64,000 nucleotides of DNA, taken from assembly GCA_033439685.1 (NCBI GenBank), contig JAUEDM010000002.1:6324001-6388000 (forward strand), in the 5' to 3' direction. Position 1 is the stretch's first letter, and the number at the start of each line of letters is the position of its first letter. Origin of the DNA: Apodospora peruviana. Taxonomy: Eukaryota; Ascomycota; Sordariomycetes; Sordariales; Lasiosphaeriaceae. The translations under genes and the position numbers were made by a program. The notes beneath the pieces are model-generated. The model was not told the DNA's origin and did not search any database. It worked only from the letters and a program-made list of their open reading frames with translations. This document shows, piece after piece, positions 32,768 to 44,777 of this stretch.

Positions 32768-33894
32768 TTATATATCTCAGGGAGGGCAACAGCGAGTTAA
32801 CAGTGGGCAAGCGGCGAGACTGGCGCAAGCGAGAGCGAGAGGGGACCAGTCAGCGAGGGCTCTGATTAGCCAGCCAACACGATGAGGCCCGAGATGTCCG
32901 ATCATGCATTGGCGTTGGCAGTACGGAGTAGCAGTGGCCTTGCCGCAAGGTGGAGAGTCTGCGATGGATGGGAACGTGGCACCGCCAGCCCTACGAGCGA
33001 GTGCGGCCCATCATCGAGTTTGTCGCCGAGAAAGAAAAGACCACGGCCAGCTGCGTGTGACCTGTGCTCCCTCGTCCCAATGGCCCGAGGACTGGTGAAG
33101 GCGAGAAGGTGGGGCAGACCGCGCGGAGAAAAGGAAGCTCTTCCCCGTTTCGAGATGTCGGTGTTGGGATGAGTGACCAGCAGGTCGACGGCCGAGCCCG
33201 AGACTTCCGAGAGCAAAGAGCGATCGCCCGGTTTCGTTTCGGGACCTGCAGGGAGTTCCGGATTATATTCCGTACAGGTAAGGTAGCAGACAAAAGATCC
33301 CGGCAAGTCTGTCTCGGTTGTGCGCAAACCAGATCAGGCTACCTGGGGAGATAGTACTGTACTGTAATCCGTACTGGATGTATTCCGTACGGCCGTGGAG
33401 GCGAATGGGGCAGGCAAGGATGCAGCTGGATCGTGCTGTAAAAAGCGGACAAGAAACCGAGAAGTGTCGAAGAAAGCAGGTTGAGTTGAAATTGACCCGT
33501 GTGGGTCGCTGATGTGGCTGGCTTGGCAGACGGAAACCGTGTGGCTGGCTGAACGGCTGGGTCAGGTGTTGTGCCGTCCCAACATATCGGGTCCGATGCC
33601 GCTCCACTTTATAGCGGCCGTGACAGTGCAAAGCCCCTAAAATATCATCGAAACCTTGCCCGACCCGACCAGTCGCTGTCTGCCTCCCACTGCCAGAACC
33701 TGACCGTGTACGGATACTCTGCACGTATAAGGGAATTTGTATGTCGGCCAAGGACAGCCAAGGCGACACCACTGAATATACTGGTAGCCAATGAGTACTG
33801 GATCAAGGCCAATAAAGTCATCTCACATTTTCCGGCTGTCCATCTAGTCAAGCTAACAAACACAAAAGCAAACGCTCGCTGTAAAAACGGAGCT
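32768..33894. other. Intergenic, no gene seen
   Basis: Upstream of the CDK8 gene and downstream of ARP2. Overlapping short ORFs on both strands lack domains. Nothing else was found. Confidence 0.45.
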
Positions 33895-35230
33895 TTATCT
33901 CGGTCCCAGCTTTTGCAGCGCTCTGGTGCCCTCCTCCTCCCACTCCTGCTTGCTAATCCACATACTGTCATTGTCCGCCATGATGTTGGCCAACACGGCA
34001 CCCCCCAGGAACACCATGTGTCTTCTTCGCGGCGGATCCTCTATCCTGACCTTGAACTTGCTCAACCGCTCCGGGTTCCCGTTAAGCACCTTTGTAAGCC
34101 ACAGCTGTTTAAGCTCCTTCTCTAGTCGCGACGGCAGACCGGGATACATGCTGCTGCCGCCAGACAGAACAATGGCCTTGAAGAGGGAGGAACGGACGTC
34201 GACGTCGGCGGCCTGGATCGTGTTGAAGAGAAACTCGGCGATACCAGGCTGATCGCAATCGACCAAGTGCGGCTGGAAGAGGCATTCTGGAGCCTCGAAG
34301 CGCTCGGAGCCGACCCGAATGACCCGGCCGTCGGGAAGTGTGTAGCTCTCCACCAGCACCGTGGTGTCCTCGCTCAGCCGCTTGTCAAGCTCCAAGTCGT
34401 AAGAAACGTAGCATAGCTTCTCCTTGATCTGGCGCACCGTCTCGAAGTCGGCGGTTCGGTTGAGAGCGTAACCCCTTCGTAGGAGGAGCGCAATGAGGTT
34501 CCGCGTGACGTCGCGACCGGCCACATCTAACCGGCGAGTGAGGTGGTTCAGGACGGTAGATTCATAAACGGGAACGATGTGTGTCACGCCATCGCCGGAG
34601 TCGACAACCACACCAGAGCTGAGACCTAAAGGAAACCACCACATATGTCAGCTGAGCCGCAGACCTTCCTGCGCCCATCGTTAAGAGTCGACCGTGACCC
34701 AGGAAACAACGTACCCTGGGCATAAAGTGCCAACACGGCCTGGATCGCCACGTATACACCGCCGAAACCGTACTGGCTGAACATGACCTCGCACATCTGC
34801 TCGCGGTTCCTGAGCGGGTTCAGGGGCGGCTCGGTAAGGAGGATCTTGCGCCCGCGGGGGTCAATCTTCATCTTCTCAAAAAAGGTGTAGTCCCACAGAT
34901 GCTGCATGTCGTCCCACTTCTTCACGATGCCGTTCTCCATCGGGTAGCTAATCTGCAACATTGTGCGTGCGGCGGCCGCCTCGTCGCCGCACATGATGTC
35001 CTTGATCACCATGTCGTTGCCGCCCTTCTCTTCGGTTCGCAGGATCGGCCGGCCGACGACGGAGGGGTACTGGAATTCGGGGAAGTTCTGCGCGGCATAG
35101 CCGACCTTGAGGAAGCCGGTGCCGCCATCGAGCACTGTAACGGGTTAGCTTGCTGGTGCTTCCTTTCCCAAGCTTGGAGTGATACAACAGGCAGGGAGAA
35201 GATCTTACCAATGGGAGGTGGATTGGCCAT
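33895..35230 (-). CDS. ARP2: Actin-related protein 2 (Arp2/3 complex)
   Basis: Exons 35230-35209, 35134-34715 and 34625-33895 give 390 residues, the usual ARP2 length. The first exon codes only MANPPPI plus one base, and splicing restores VLDGGTGFLKVGYA, the first ATP-phosphate loop. Further marks are KIDPRGRKILLTEPPLNP, GLSSGVVVDSGDGVTHIVP (second phosphate loop), CYVSYDLELDKRLSED, FKAIVLSGGSSMYPGLPSRL and the ending EWEEEGTRALQKLG. With Arp3 and five other subunits it nucleates branched actin at endocytic patches and the growing tip. All donors and acceptors are canonical, and each internal intron is phase 1. It is divergent from the racemase gene, 400 bp away. Confidence 0.97.
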
Positions 35231-35632
35231 CTTGAATAGCGCACTTGACTGGCGATGTTGACAATCGAGCGCTACGTGACGTCGCGGGCGGATAGTCGAT
35301 GGTCGATAGCTAAGGTGCGACCAGGCTGCCCGAATTATGGCCCAGGAGTCGTGGTGTCTTGCGCGGAGTCGTCGATATAGTGGGTTGAGGCTACCCTTGT
35401 AGGCACTCGTCAGCGCCTGTGGCTGGGGAGTTGTGGTGGACAGTGAGACGAAACTGCCCGTTTAACACCGGGCTCCACGTGATACCCCGCATCCGACACC
35501 CCACTGCTCAGCCGATGTCGACGCTGTCTGGACTACAGCATCTTTCGTAGAACAAGCATTGCACTTCAACGGTTTTTAAAAAATCAAAACAAATTAACTA
35601 CAGCTACAGAAACCTTTCAGCTTTAGACCGAT
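35231..35632. promoter_or_regulatory. Divergent promoter, ARP2 and racemase genes
   Basis: The 402 bp between the two starts hold no gene. No single regulatory motif stands out. Confidence 0.5.
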
Positions 35633-36501
35633 ATGACGACAACCCTCCTTCGACGATCCACCAGGATCTTGGTGGTGAATCCCAACTCGTCAGTCGCAAT
35701 GACACACGGTGTGGAGGAAGCTATAAGTAGCATGGACCTCGCTGATGTCTGTTCCCCGTGCCTACACTATTATATAGAAGTGGTCCCTGACATCGTGCAA
35801 TGCAGTCTACCGAAATCTATACATACACAGCTCCCGCAGACAGCCCGGCCAGCATCAACGACGGCGATGATGTCATAGCCAGCGCCGAGGTCGTCTTCAA
35901 GAACCTGACCAGCAGTGGCGTCCTGCAACAATACGATGCCGTACTCGTTGCCTGCTTCAGCGTACACCCACTCGTCGAGAGACTAGCGGAGCTGCAGGGC
36001 AGCCGGGGGAAGTTGGCCGTGACCGGCATCTTCGAGGCCAGTGTACTGGCGTCCCTCTCTCTGCTCACCACGCCTCCGCTCAACACCGTCCCCGCCAGAA
36101 AGTGGGGGATAGTGACCACAGGCAAGTTCTGGGAGGCACACCTGACACAAGGAGTGAACACGTTTCTGGGTTGTGATCCCAGGTCCGCCAACGATAAGTT
36201 CGCCGGCGTCGAGTCCACGGGTTTGGACGCCGGCGATTTTCACGGTGGAGTTGACCCGGCCGTGATTCGCGAGAAGCTGAAGGAGGCCACCAAGAGGCTG
36301 TTGGGCCATGGCGCCGTCGAATGCGTTGTGATGGGCTGTGCTGGCATGGCTGGGTTGGACAGCATCATCCGATCAGCTGCAATCGAGAAGTACGGCCCTG
36401 AGCAAGGAAATCAGGTGCTCATCGTGGACGGCGTCAGGGCGGGAGTCGGGCTCCTGGAACAAATGGTTCGCAACAAGCGGATGTTCCAAAAGTCTTCTTG
36501 A
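35633..36501 (+). CDS. Asp/Glu/hydantoin racemase family, Dcg1-like
   Basis: Exons 35633-35746 and 35806-36501 (phase 0, 59-bp intron) give 269 residues. ILVVNPNSSVAMTHGV is the family N-terminus. AVLVACFSVHPLVERL carries the first catalytic cysteine region and VVMGCAGMAGL the second, with one cysteine for each face of the substrate. KWGIVTTGKFWE fits the central strand. Relatives racemise hydantoins or allantoin-type compounds, and yeast DCG1 is regulated by nitrogen catabolite repression. A role in purine or amino-acid nitrogen use is therefore likely, but the substrate is not known. Confidence 0.88.
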
Positions 36502-36600
36502 TAGTAACCTAGGTAGGACATGCTGTTTTAGGAAGCTTCAGGAGAAAATGTACACATGATTTGTAATCGACAGCCACCATGGTCTCCATGCCACATCACG

Positions 36601-38257
36601 TCAGTCTGTACGTCGTGTGCGACTCCAAACCTCATCGGCATTTTTCTTGCCTCTGGTCTCCGGGACATTGTACGAGACAAAGCCGGCCCAAAGCAGCGCG
36701 AAGCCGGCAAATATAAAGTACACCCAACCTGCGCCCCCAAGTGCCTTATTCAGAGCCTCGTTAATAATGGGAAAGAGATAGGCAACGAGGAAGGTGGCAA
36801 TGTAGCTGGCACCCAGAGCCCACGACTGGGTTGCGCCAACACCTTCTGAGCCAACAAGTTCTGATGCCATGATGAAAGGGACCGGGCCCAGGCCAACAGC
36901 GAATAGCGCAACGAAGAGCAGCACCGAAATCGCCGACAGAATCTTCACCTCAAACAATATTGAGAGTGCCAGCGCCAGGGAGCTGGTGCCTTGGCCTACT
37001 ATGGAGACAAGCAGCATTGTCTTGCGGCCTAACTTGTCCGGTAGTGGTGAGGCGCCGATAGTGACGGCGAGATTAATGATGGAGATAATGATGGTCAGCA
37101 ACGCTGAGCTGGTAGGGAGGAGGTCCTTCAGGAGCGAGACCGAGTACATGATGATCGAGTTGATTCCGCACAGCTGTTGGGCAAACATGATGCCCACAAC
37201 AGCGATGATGGCCGGGCGAGTGTGTGGATCCCGTACAACTTGTGCAAAGCCGAGGTGGGCTTTGTTGTTGTTGTTGTTGTTGCTGTTGTTGTTGGGGGCT
37301 GGCTGGACGGCGGCCGGTGACATTGGGGTGGCATTTGCGTCTGATGATTCTGCCTCGCCGCTGGCAAGGAGCCTTTCCTCCTCGCTAGGGAGTCTGCCAT
37401 CACCTCCACCCCAAGCTTCGACCTCCTCATCAATGTTGGCATGCTTGCCCCGGATCCGCTGCAAGACACGCCGAGCACGAACCATATCACCCTTAGCAGT
37501 GGCCGTCCAGGCCGGGCTCTCAGGGACGATGAGCAGACCAACAGTTTGTGTGGCGGCGAGTAAAATGCCCGAACCGAGAATCCAGCGCCAGGCATTGTCG
37601 TGGCTGAGGAAGAACCCCTCTGTCTGTGTAAACAGGATGCCGACATTGATGCTGATTTGCGTGAAGGCGCCAAAGAAGCCGCGCTGCTTCGGCGGGGCAA
37701 CCTCGCTGATGTACAATGGGACGATGACCGTGCTAGCGCCAGCACCGAGGCCGGTGAGAAATCGGCCGAGGATCATCGTAAGAACCGACGAGGAGAAGGT
37801 CTCGACGAGCGAGCCAGCGAGGTAGCAAGCCGCCGTTATTTGCATCGCCAGCCAGCGCCCGCGCGCAGATGTAAAAGGCCCGGCGGTCAAGGCTCCAATA
37901 AGGCCACCAACCGTGAAGATAGCAGAGACAGCGGCAAAAGAGGAGCTTGACATGGGGATACAATCGGCGAGGTTCACAGCAGTGTCGGCCTCGGTGTCTG
38001 CTTTGGTGACAAGGGACACCATTCGGGCGACGGTCGCCGAGATCGTCTTCTTGCGGCAGGTGATGACATCTTCGGGCGCGTTGAGCTCACCCTGGAGTTG
38101 AATAGGTGTTAGAGGATATCAAAGCCAAGGGCTTGTTTCGTGGGGATCTAGCAGACGAGTTGCTCACCAAGTGGAAGCCGAATTGAAGGGGGCCAAGCGT
38201 GGCAATGACCATCAACACCACCAGGTACAGCGTGACATCTTGAAGAGCGGAGGCCAT
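36601..38257 (-). CDS. MFS sugar transporter, VPS73-like
   Basis: Exons 38257-38168 and 38091-36601, phase 0, give 526 residues. Twelve helices of the sugar porter family are readable. Marks are ATLGPLQFGFHLGELNAP in helix 1, GRFLTGLGAGASTVIVPLYISEVAP, the PESPAW motif after helix 6, QQLCGINSIIMYS in helix 7, PDKLGRK, and NVPETRGKK after helix 12. The central cytosolic loop has a run of Asn interrupted by one Ser, encoded by a trinucleotide repeat at about 37263-37296. The family includes yeast VPS73, a vacuole-linked transporter of unknown substrate. An in-frame ATG at 38308 would add 17 residues. Confidence 0.9.
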
Positions 38258-39274
38258 GGCGAGCAAGCCCGGTTTCCGGCGGTTTGAAAATGCTATCGAT
38301 TTATGCACATACTATGTTGCGAGTTGGAGATTGAAGCAGGGTCCTGGGTTGAAGAAAGGGAAGATGGAGTCGACTTTAGAGTTCTGGGTCCATGGTCGGG
38401 ATGGTATTGGAGGAAGTTGGTCGTTGTGAACATGGAAGCCGGCACTCGCTGATGGTTGCAGCTGACGTCTAAGACGGCCCCGGCCAACAGCCCTAAAAGG
38501 AAGGGACGTAGCGGAACTGTGAACGCTGGGGCGCGGGTGGGGACAATCCACTGAAGCGGGCCGGCCCTACCAAGGTTGAATGACAATATTAGTGAGTGTG
38601 CATGGGTCACTGCCCTGTAAACTCTGGGGGCATTGTCTCAACGACTTCCATCAAAGAACATCACAACCAGAAACCAAAGATAAACGAAACCGAGGAACAT
38701 GACACCAGGTAACAATCCAAGTTTTGGACATGGTGCTTCCTACGTACAGCATCCGACTTGATGTCATTGTTCTCTTCATCCTCAGGAAGCTCAAAACACC
38801 CCGAGAGCAGTCGCCAAGGTGCCTTCAAGCCATCAGGTGGCGCATCCACAGGCGCCAGGACAATGACCACCATGTGCTTCCGAATCAAAACAGGCTGACG
38901 TCGCCATAAGATGGTTCTGCCTCAATACGAAGAGGCGTTTAAACTTGAACAATCTGAGTGTTCCTGCAAGAACGCCACGGGGGCGGAGCGCTGCCACGGT
39001 TGAACGGCGAAGCGCTGTTGAGGCCCGCTCTTGCAGGACCGGGTGCCATGCGATTGGATATCATGAAGTCGAAGCCTGCTCAGATCAAGAAATGCGCGGC
39101 CACAACATCGCTGGTGGTGGCAGTGTGAAACAGCCGGGCGTCTGGTTTAGCCGGCCACACCTTCACAAAGATACAATAAGATGGTGACCTGCAGGCGCCC
39201 ATCTCACGACGGCAAGATGGCATCAACTACCTCTTCTGTTCTCAACCCCCGTTCCGAGAAACTTCATATCCGGC
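38258..39274. other. Divergent intergenic region
   Basis: Promoters of the MFS transporter (left) and of the NACHT gene (right). Short ORFs such as 38661-38888 on the minus strand show no domain. Confidence 0.45.
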
Positions 39275-42200
39275 ATGGAACCGTTGGCGGCCTTCGGGCT
39301 TGCCTGCAATGTCATGCAGTTGATTCACTTCACCGGCGAGACGGCATCGTTGTGCAAGAAAGTCTTTCGAACCGGCTTTCCTGATCCCGGGCTCGCACGA
39401 TATGTCGAAGATTCCGCTCAACTTCACACCCACATAACGCAGTGGATGGTCGAAGCCCAACAGCCCTTGAACGAGGAGGAGAATGAGCTCCTTCAGATAG
39501 CCGAGAAAACAAAGGAGGCTTCCAACAACCTGAAACGTGAGGTGGACAGGTTGACTCGGCCGTCGGCAAAGGGAAAGAAGTTTGCTTCGGTAGTAGGTGC
39601 TGTGAAGGCAAAAATAAGAGAGAACAAGGTTGAGAAGGTTGAGAGGCGTATGCACGACTACCAACGAATCTTGGAGTCAAGGCTTCTTTTTCGTGTTTGG
39701 TAAGATACGGGGACTCCACCTGAGACTGAAACATCTACCCAACTGGATGTTTAGCTGATAAATCCTTCGGACTTAGTAAAACAACGAATGCTCTCCAACT
39801 CCGACAAGACGATCGCTTCACGTCTCTCAACGATGGATTGCAAAACTTTATTCGAGCATATTCCGAGGGCCACACACGCTTGGAGGAGCTCATCGATAAG
39901 CACAGTAGCTCCGTCAAAGACGTCGTCAGAGCCGAAACGCTCAAGTCCCAGCACAACATAACTGCCACTGTGCTGTCTGAATCTTCCAAGAATCGTCACG
40001 AGACGAGTGCGGTACTCAAGCAACTTTCGTCCGAGGCTCGACGCGAGAGATTGCTCCGGAGCTTGAAATATGACATGATGGGTGACCGTTTCGGTCAGAT
40101 CCCGCCGCCTCACGAGGGAACTTACCAGTGGATCATGCGAGGGATTGCCTACTGGATTGAAGGAAATGAGGACCCAGCGGACGAAACCCTTACCTCCCGC
40201 GAACTACAGTCTGGTTGTCCCCACGATGTTGCAGCTCTCGACATATCCTGGAAGTGTTTTCCCTGCTGGTTGGAATCCAAGAGTCCCACAGACAAGATTT
40301 ATTGGATCCAGGGGAAAGCTGGATCGGGGAAGAGCACACTGATGAAGTTCGTTGTCGAGGACGACCGTCTCTGGTCTGATTTGAAGTCGGCTGAGCAGGA
40401 TCCTCTTATCTTGTCCCATTTCCTGTGGTCTGCTGGCGCTTATATGCAGAAGAGCGTTCGTGGCATCCTTCTTGCTCTACTTTTTCAGTTTCTCTCGTCG
40501 AACGAGTCGCTTCTCGACGAAGTTGTCAACGAATTCCCTCAGACTAAGTTTAAGGACATTCCCGGCGACTGGTCAGTTGAGGAGCTGGAGAAGGTCATTC
40601 ACGCTTCGTTCGTCAAATCACCAAAGCCTATTTTTGTCTTCCTGGATGGCTTGGACGAGATCAGCACTTGCGATGTCGACAACATCGATACCCCGGCGAA
40701 CCTCCTGAGAGTTGTGACGAACTTGTCCATGATCGGTAATGTTAAGGTGTGCGTTTCGAGCCGGCCCGAGCCGGTGTTCAAGAACCAGTTGAAGAGTATA
40801 TCAAGTCTTCAGCTGCAGGACCTCACTCTCCTTGACATGAAGATGTATGCCGAGGCCTCTCTGCTTCAGGCTCAACCGGACCTGCGCACGCGCACGGAAT
40901 TCAACGGTTTTGTCGACGAGATCTTGAGCAAAGCCGATGGGGTGTTTCTTTGGACCGCTCTGGTCGTCAAAAGCCTATCTCGAGGACTGGCTAACGGGGA
41001 CCGCATCGACGAACTGCTACGCCGTCTCCACCAGATGCCCAAAGGTCTGCATGCACTTTACCAGAACATGTGGTCACGGCTGAATGATGATGAGAGTATA
41101 TATCGAGAAGAGGCCGCTTTGTACTTCAACATGACGCTGGAATGGTTACGGATGAGGTCGAGAAACTACCGTCAGCCCATCAACATCTTCCACGTCATGG
41201 CGGCGACACAGCCTTCCAGGGCCAAGGCCATCCTCAAGGATTATACCGCTTTCTCTGCAGAAGAACTCGAGCTAGCATGTCAAGAAACCGCAAAGGGGGT
41301 TGAGACGCGTACAGCCGGGCTTCTGGAGGTGGTCTGGGGCAAGCCCCGAGAAAGCAACAGAGTCGAGTTTGTCCATCGGTCCGCGCTCGAGTTCTTCGAG
41401 AATACGCCAGATGGTCAGCAGATCCTGAGATATGATCAGAACCCCTTATCAACCACACGGAAGAACTTATTGGACGCCTTCCTTGCGGAATTATGGGTTG
41501 GGGTCACCAATCACTACGATCCAGGCATGTCAAATCACACCATCTGTGCGGTTATGGAGAGGATAAATCATGTCTGGGACCAAGGACAAATTCGCCAAGA
41601 TGAGGCCCTGGAATTGTTCCTGTCCTGCAAGAAACTATATGAGATAGGAAATTGGAACGACAAAACTCATGAATATGGCATCCCCATCAACTTTCCAAAT
41701 CTGGACTTCGCCGGCATCGCGGCCATATATGGTATACACAGGCTCGTCTACTGCATAATAAGAGGCGAGATGCCTGGTTGTAGAACGGAACCCTTATTGC
41801 CCCGATATAGAGCCTATCTTCTTGTTGCTGCCTTGGCAGAGGCGCAGGTCCTGAGTTTTCATGACCAGGATATCGAGGTAAAACGCAAGGTGATCTCGAT
41901 GCTCCGAGAAACACACCCCTTCGTCGATGATGGGGCACCGTCCCCGTCCGTCTACTCTATGACTCCGAGTCCCACAGCACAGGACGTCAACACGATTGTT
42001 TTCTTAGCCACTCTTACTTCCAGGTTAGTGGGTGACAACGACATAATCAACCTCCCGAATATCTTCAAAGACTACGTGGGGAATCGCATCTCTCTCGATG
42101 AGAAAGTGGCGGTCATGTTTGAATATGATCGCAATAGTAGGACCTGGACAATCGAATGCGTGGATGAGAGACACACCTACGGATGGCGTCAGCACCACCG

Positions 42201-42681
42201 ATGGGTCGTCATTGCGATGAACGTGTCTTTCCTAGCGGAGCTAGTACTCCTAGGACTGGCGTCGAACCACGATAGTGCGACGATTGCAAGCAAAGTATCC
42301 AAGGCGCAAAGTACCCTCGACGAGTTGCGGCGGGAGACAAGATTCACGGCCCGGTATAGTAAGGTTTTGGCGTTTAGCATGATTACACCTTCATATGGAA
42401 ACCAAACTGTGACTTTTAAGGTTCCTGCGATACAAGAGGACGCCGACGCCATCATATCCTGTATTACCAACATATGTGCGATTGACACTCAAATCTTGGA
42501 CACGGCAGACTACGATGCCAGGGTATTCGAGCTTCCCGGGTTGCGTGATTGCCTCGAAGGCATAGACTCGCGATCGCAGGAAGTTGACGAAGAGACTTAC
42601 AAGCGTGCTGTGCTGGATAACCATAAGCAGAAACTGGTTGCCGATTTTATGGGCCATCCACCCATGCCATATGTAAACTAG
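39275..42681 (+). CDS. NACHT-type STAND protein (fungal NLR-like)
   Basis: Exons 39275-39699 and 39777-42681 (GTAAGA donor, CTTAG acceptor) give 1109 residues. The N-terminus (MEPLAAFGLACNVMQLIHFT) is the Helo-like N-terminal domain of fungal STAND proteins, followed by coiled-coil-like sequence. The NACHT NTPase follows: YWIQGKAGSGKSTLMKF is the Walker A at about residue 321, and PIFVFLDGLDEIS is the Walker B at about 425. VCVSSRPEPVF is the sensor strand, and FVHRSALEFFEN at about 680 marks the end of the winged-helix region. About 420 residues follow with no ankyrin, TPR or WD40 repeats. Fungal NLRs control non-self recognition and programmed cell death. Here the N-terminal effector and the NTPase are intact, but the sensor region is atypical. 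Confidence 0.85.
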
Positions 42682-42972
42682 GGGGCGCGATGGGTTGCTT
42701 GGGAGGGTCCAAGGAAACATAGAGGCAGAAGTGTTTGACCTGGGTCTATGACTGAAAGGTGCATTATAGAATATAACAATTTAAGCAACTTTTCTTTGAA
42801 TTATCACTCATCAAGTCCGTCGGGATGAAATAGTGTACAGTGAGAAAGGATTAAGATACCAAAACGACAAGAAGGGTAGTAATCACCCAATATATCACAA
42901 TGACCGAAACTCATCGCAAGCTAATAAGCTAAGAAGTAAGTCGAAATATGATTTCTAAACTCGGCCAAGACA

Positions 42973-43022
42973 GTCTAGCTAATGCTCTACTCAGAAGGTC
43001 TAGCTAATGCTCTACTCAGAAG
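42973..43022. repeat. 25-bp tandem duplication at a stop codon
   Basis: Two perfect head-to-tail copies (42973-42997 and 42998-43022) of a 25-base unit beginning GTCTAGC and ending TCAGAAG. A partial third start (GTCT) follows. The right copy contains the stop codon and last codons of the minus-strand NmrA-like gene, so the duplication doubled the end of that gene outside its frame. Confidence 0.9.
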
Positions 43023-44039
43023 GTCTCGCTCCTCCAGTCAGTAACCAACCTCCTTTTTACGGCCACCTTCAGTGAATCCAGATCCTCCGGTCCAAGACCA
43101 AGAACTTCGTTGTCGTTCTTCTCATACAGAGTGCCTCCTTCCGCCCAGATCCTCCGCAGCGTGACTCCCGTCGCCTTCGGGTTCCCTTCCTCCCACCACT
43201 TAGCCTCGACAGCCTCAGTCCTGTCGAGTGGGAACTTTTCGACCTTCCATTTTACCCCAGTCTGCTTCTCGTACTCGGCAAGAACTTGATTGGGCGTCAC
43301 AACAAAGGACTGCACCTTGAGTGCCTTGCCAAAGGACTCCTCTGGATGCCGCAAAGTTGCGACGACGAACTTGCCCACGCTGCGGCATACAAAATTAGTA
43401 CCAACTCCAATATCAAAAAGACAGGATAGAAAAAGGGTGGACTCACTCCCACATGGTGCAGAACCCAATCTTGCCCTCGCCATCATCAATCAAGTAGGCC
43501 TCCTTGGTCTCCGGATTGAACCCGCCAGCCTCCTTGGCATTGGTCTCAACCCACATATCGAAATAAGGACCCGTCACGACATAGGTGACGTTGAGCTTCT
43601 TGATGTTCTCGCGGATGTACTTGCGCACCTTGAGCTTCAGCTGGTGCGGCTTCTCGTTGGCGCTCTTGTCGTTGTGCTCGATATCGGTGCCGAACTCGGA
43701 CGGCAGGAACCATTTCACGCTGTCGGACTCCTCGGCCAGCCGCAGCAGCTCGAGCTGGACGTGAAGACCGCCGCGACCGACGGCCGATATGACTGTGTCG
43801 ACGCCCTTGTAGGCGGCGGCCACGTCGGAGGCTGAGGTGATGTCGCCCACGATTACCGAGAGACCTTCAGACTTCCACTTGTCCAGCTGGGCGGTCTTGG
43901 TGGTAGCTGTGTTGGCTGACGTGAAGAGCGTCACCTGAGGGAAGGGTGGCTTGGCGCGGAGTATCGAGGCGGTGATGTACCTCCCGATTGTGCCGGTGCC
44001 GCCGATGATGAGGATCTTGGATGGTGCGAATGGCGCCAT
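43016..44039 (-). CDS. NmrA-like / isoflavone reductase-like oxidoreductase
   Basis: Exons 44039-43447 and 43379-43016 join in phase to 318 residues. The atypical SDR Rossmann motif is ILIIGGTGTIGRYI near the N-terminus. SVIVGDITSASDV and VDTVISAVGRGG follow. The family features KWFLPSEFGTD and VTYVVTGPYFDMW are clear, and the intron falls before VGKFVVATLRHP. These proteins bind NADP(H). Members are reductases of phenylpropanoid-like compounds or redox sensors acting on transcription. No substrate can be assigned. It converges on the NACHT gene, 334 bp away. Confidence 0.9.
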
Positions 44040-44777
44040 TGTGATGAGTATAACGGAGGAGAGTTGTAAGTGAGTATTCTCCTTTTTGGTGCACGTGCGC
44101 CTTCAACGTCTTATATCGTTAGGTGGCCGGTGGTTGGAGAGTAATTGGATTGACAGACGAAGTTGGTCCTACTGTCTTGGACAAAAACACACAGAATATA
44201 TCTGGGAAATCACATCACTCTTTATATTATCACGTTTGGATGTTTAAAATGCACGACCCGGGTGCGTCTGGCAACGCCGGAAGACGGAAGCCCCTCACTT
44301 CTGTGAGCCGACCCCGCCCCGAGTCTCCGCGATCTGCAGGGCCGACTCGCTGGCGTTCGGGACCGCTGCGTATTACTAACGTACCTGCATAATTACAGCC
44401 AGTATGTCTCCGTCTCTCGTTTACTATACGAATCAGACATACCGTATGAATGGTACATGAATTTGAACAAATTGCTTGATGACTAGCAGGAGACTCTCCC
44501 TGGTGGCTCGGTTTGTGGCGGTTCAGGTGTCGGCGAACCCCACCACAGCTCGACGAATTTCTCGGGCCGCTGCCAACTGCTGCGCACCCGACGCTGCCAC
44601 TTGGAGTTCGCAGCATTGGGACTCCTCATTGGTGGGGCCAGCCCATATGCCCCACCATGAACGTAGTCTCCGGCAGGCACTCTGACAATTTTTTTCTCGC
44701 TTTTGGCTCGGCCGATTAATTCAATGATCGAGCATTCATAGCACGCACCATAACGGGCGTGCCATTCTGTACCCATC
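44040..44777. promoter_or_regulatory. Divergent promoter, NmrA-like and RPA43 genes
   Basis: The stretch has 738 bp between two starts. GC-rich sequence lies at 44260-44370. No gene was found. Confidence 0.45.

Noticed and set aside
38661..38888. Minus-strand ORF of 75 codons upstream of the NACHT gene
   Set aside because: No signal peptide, domain or splice context; length is compatible with chance in GC-rich DNA.
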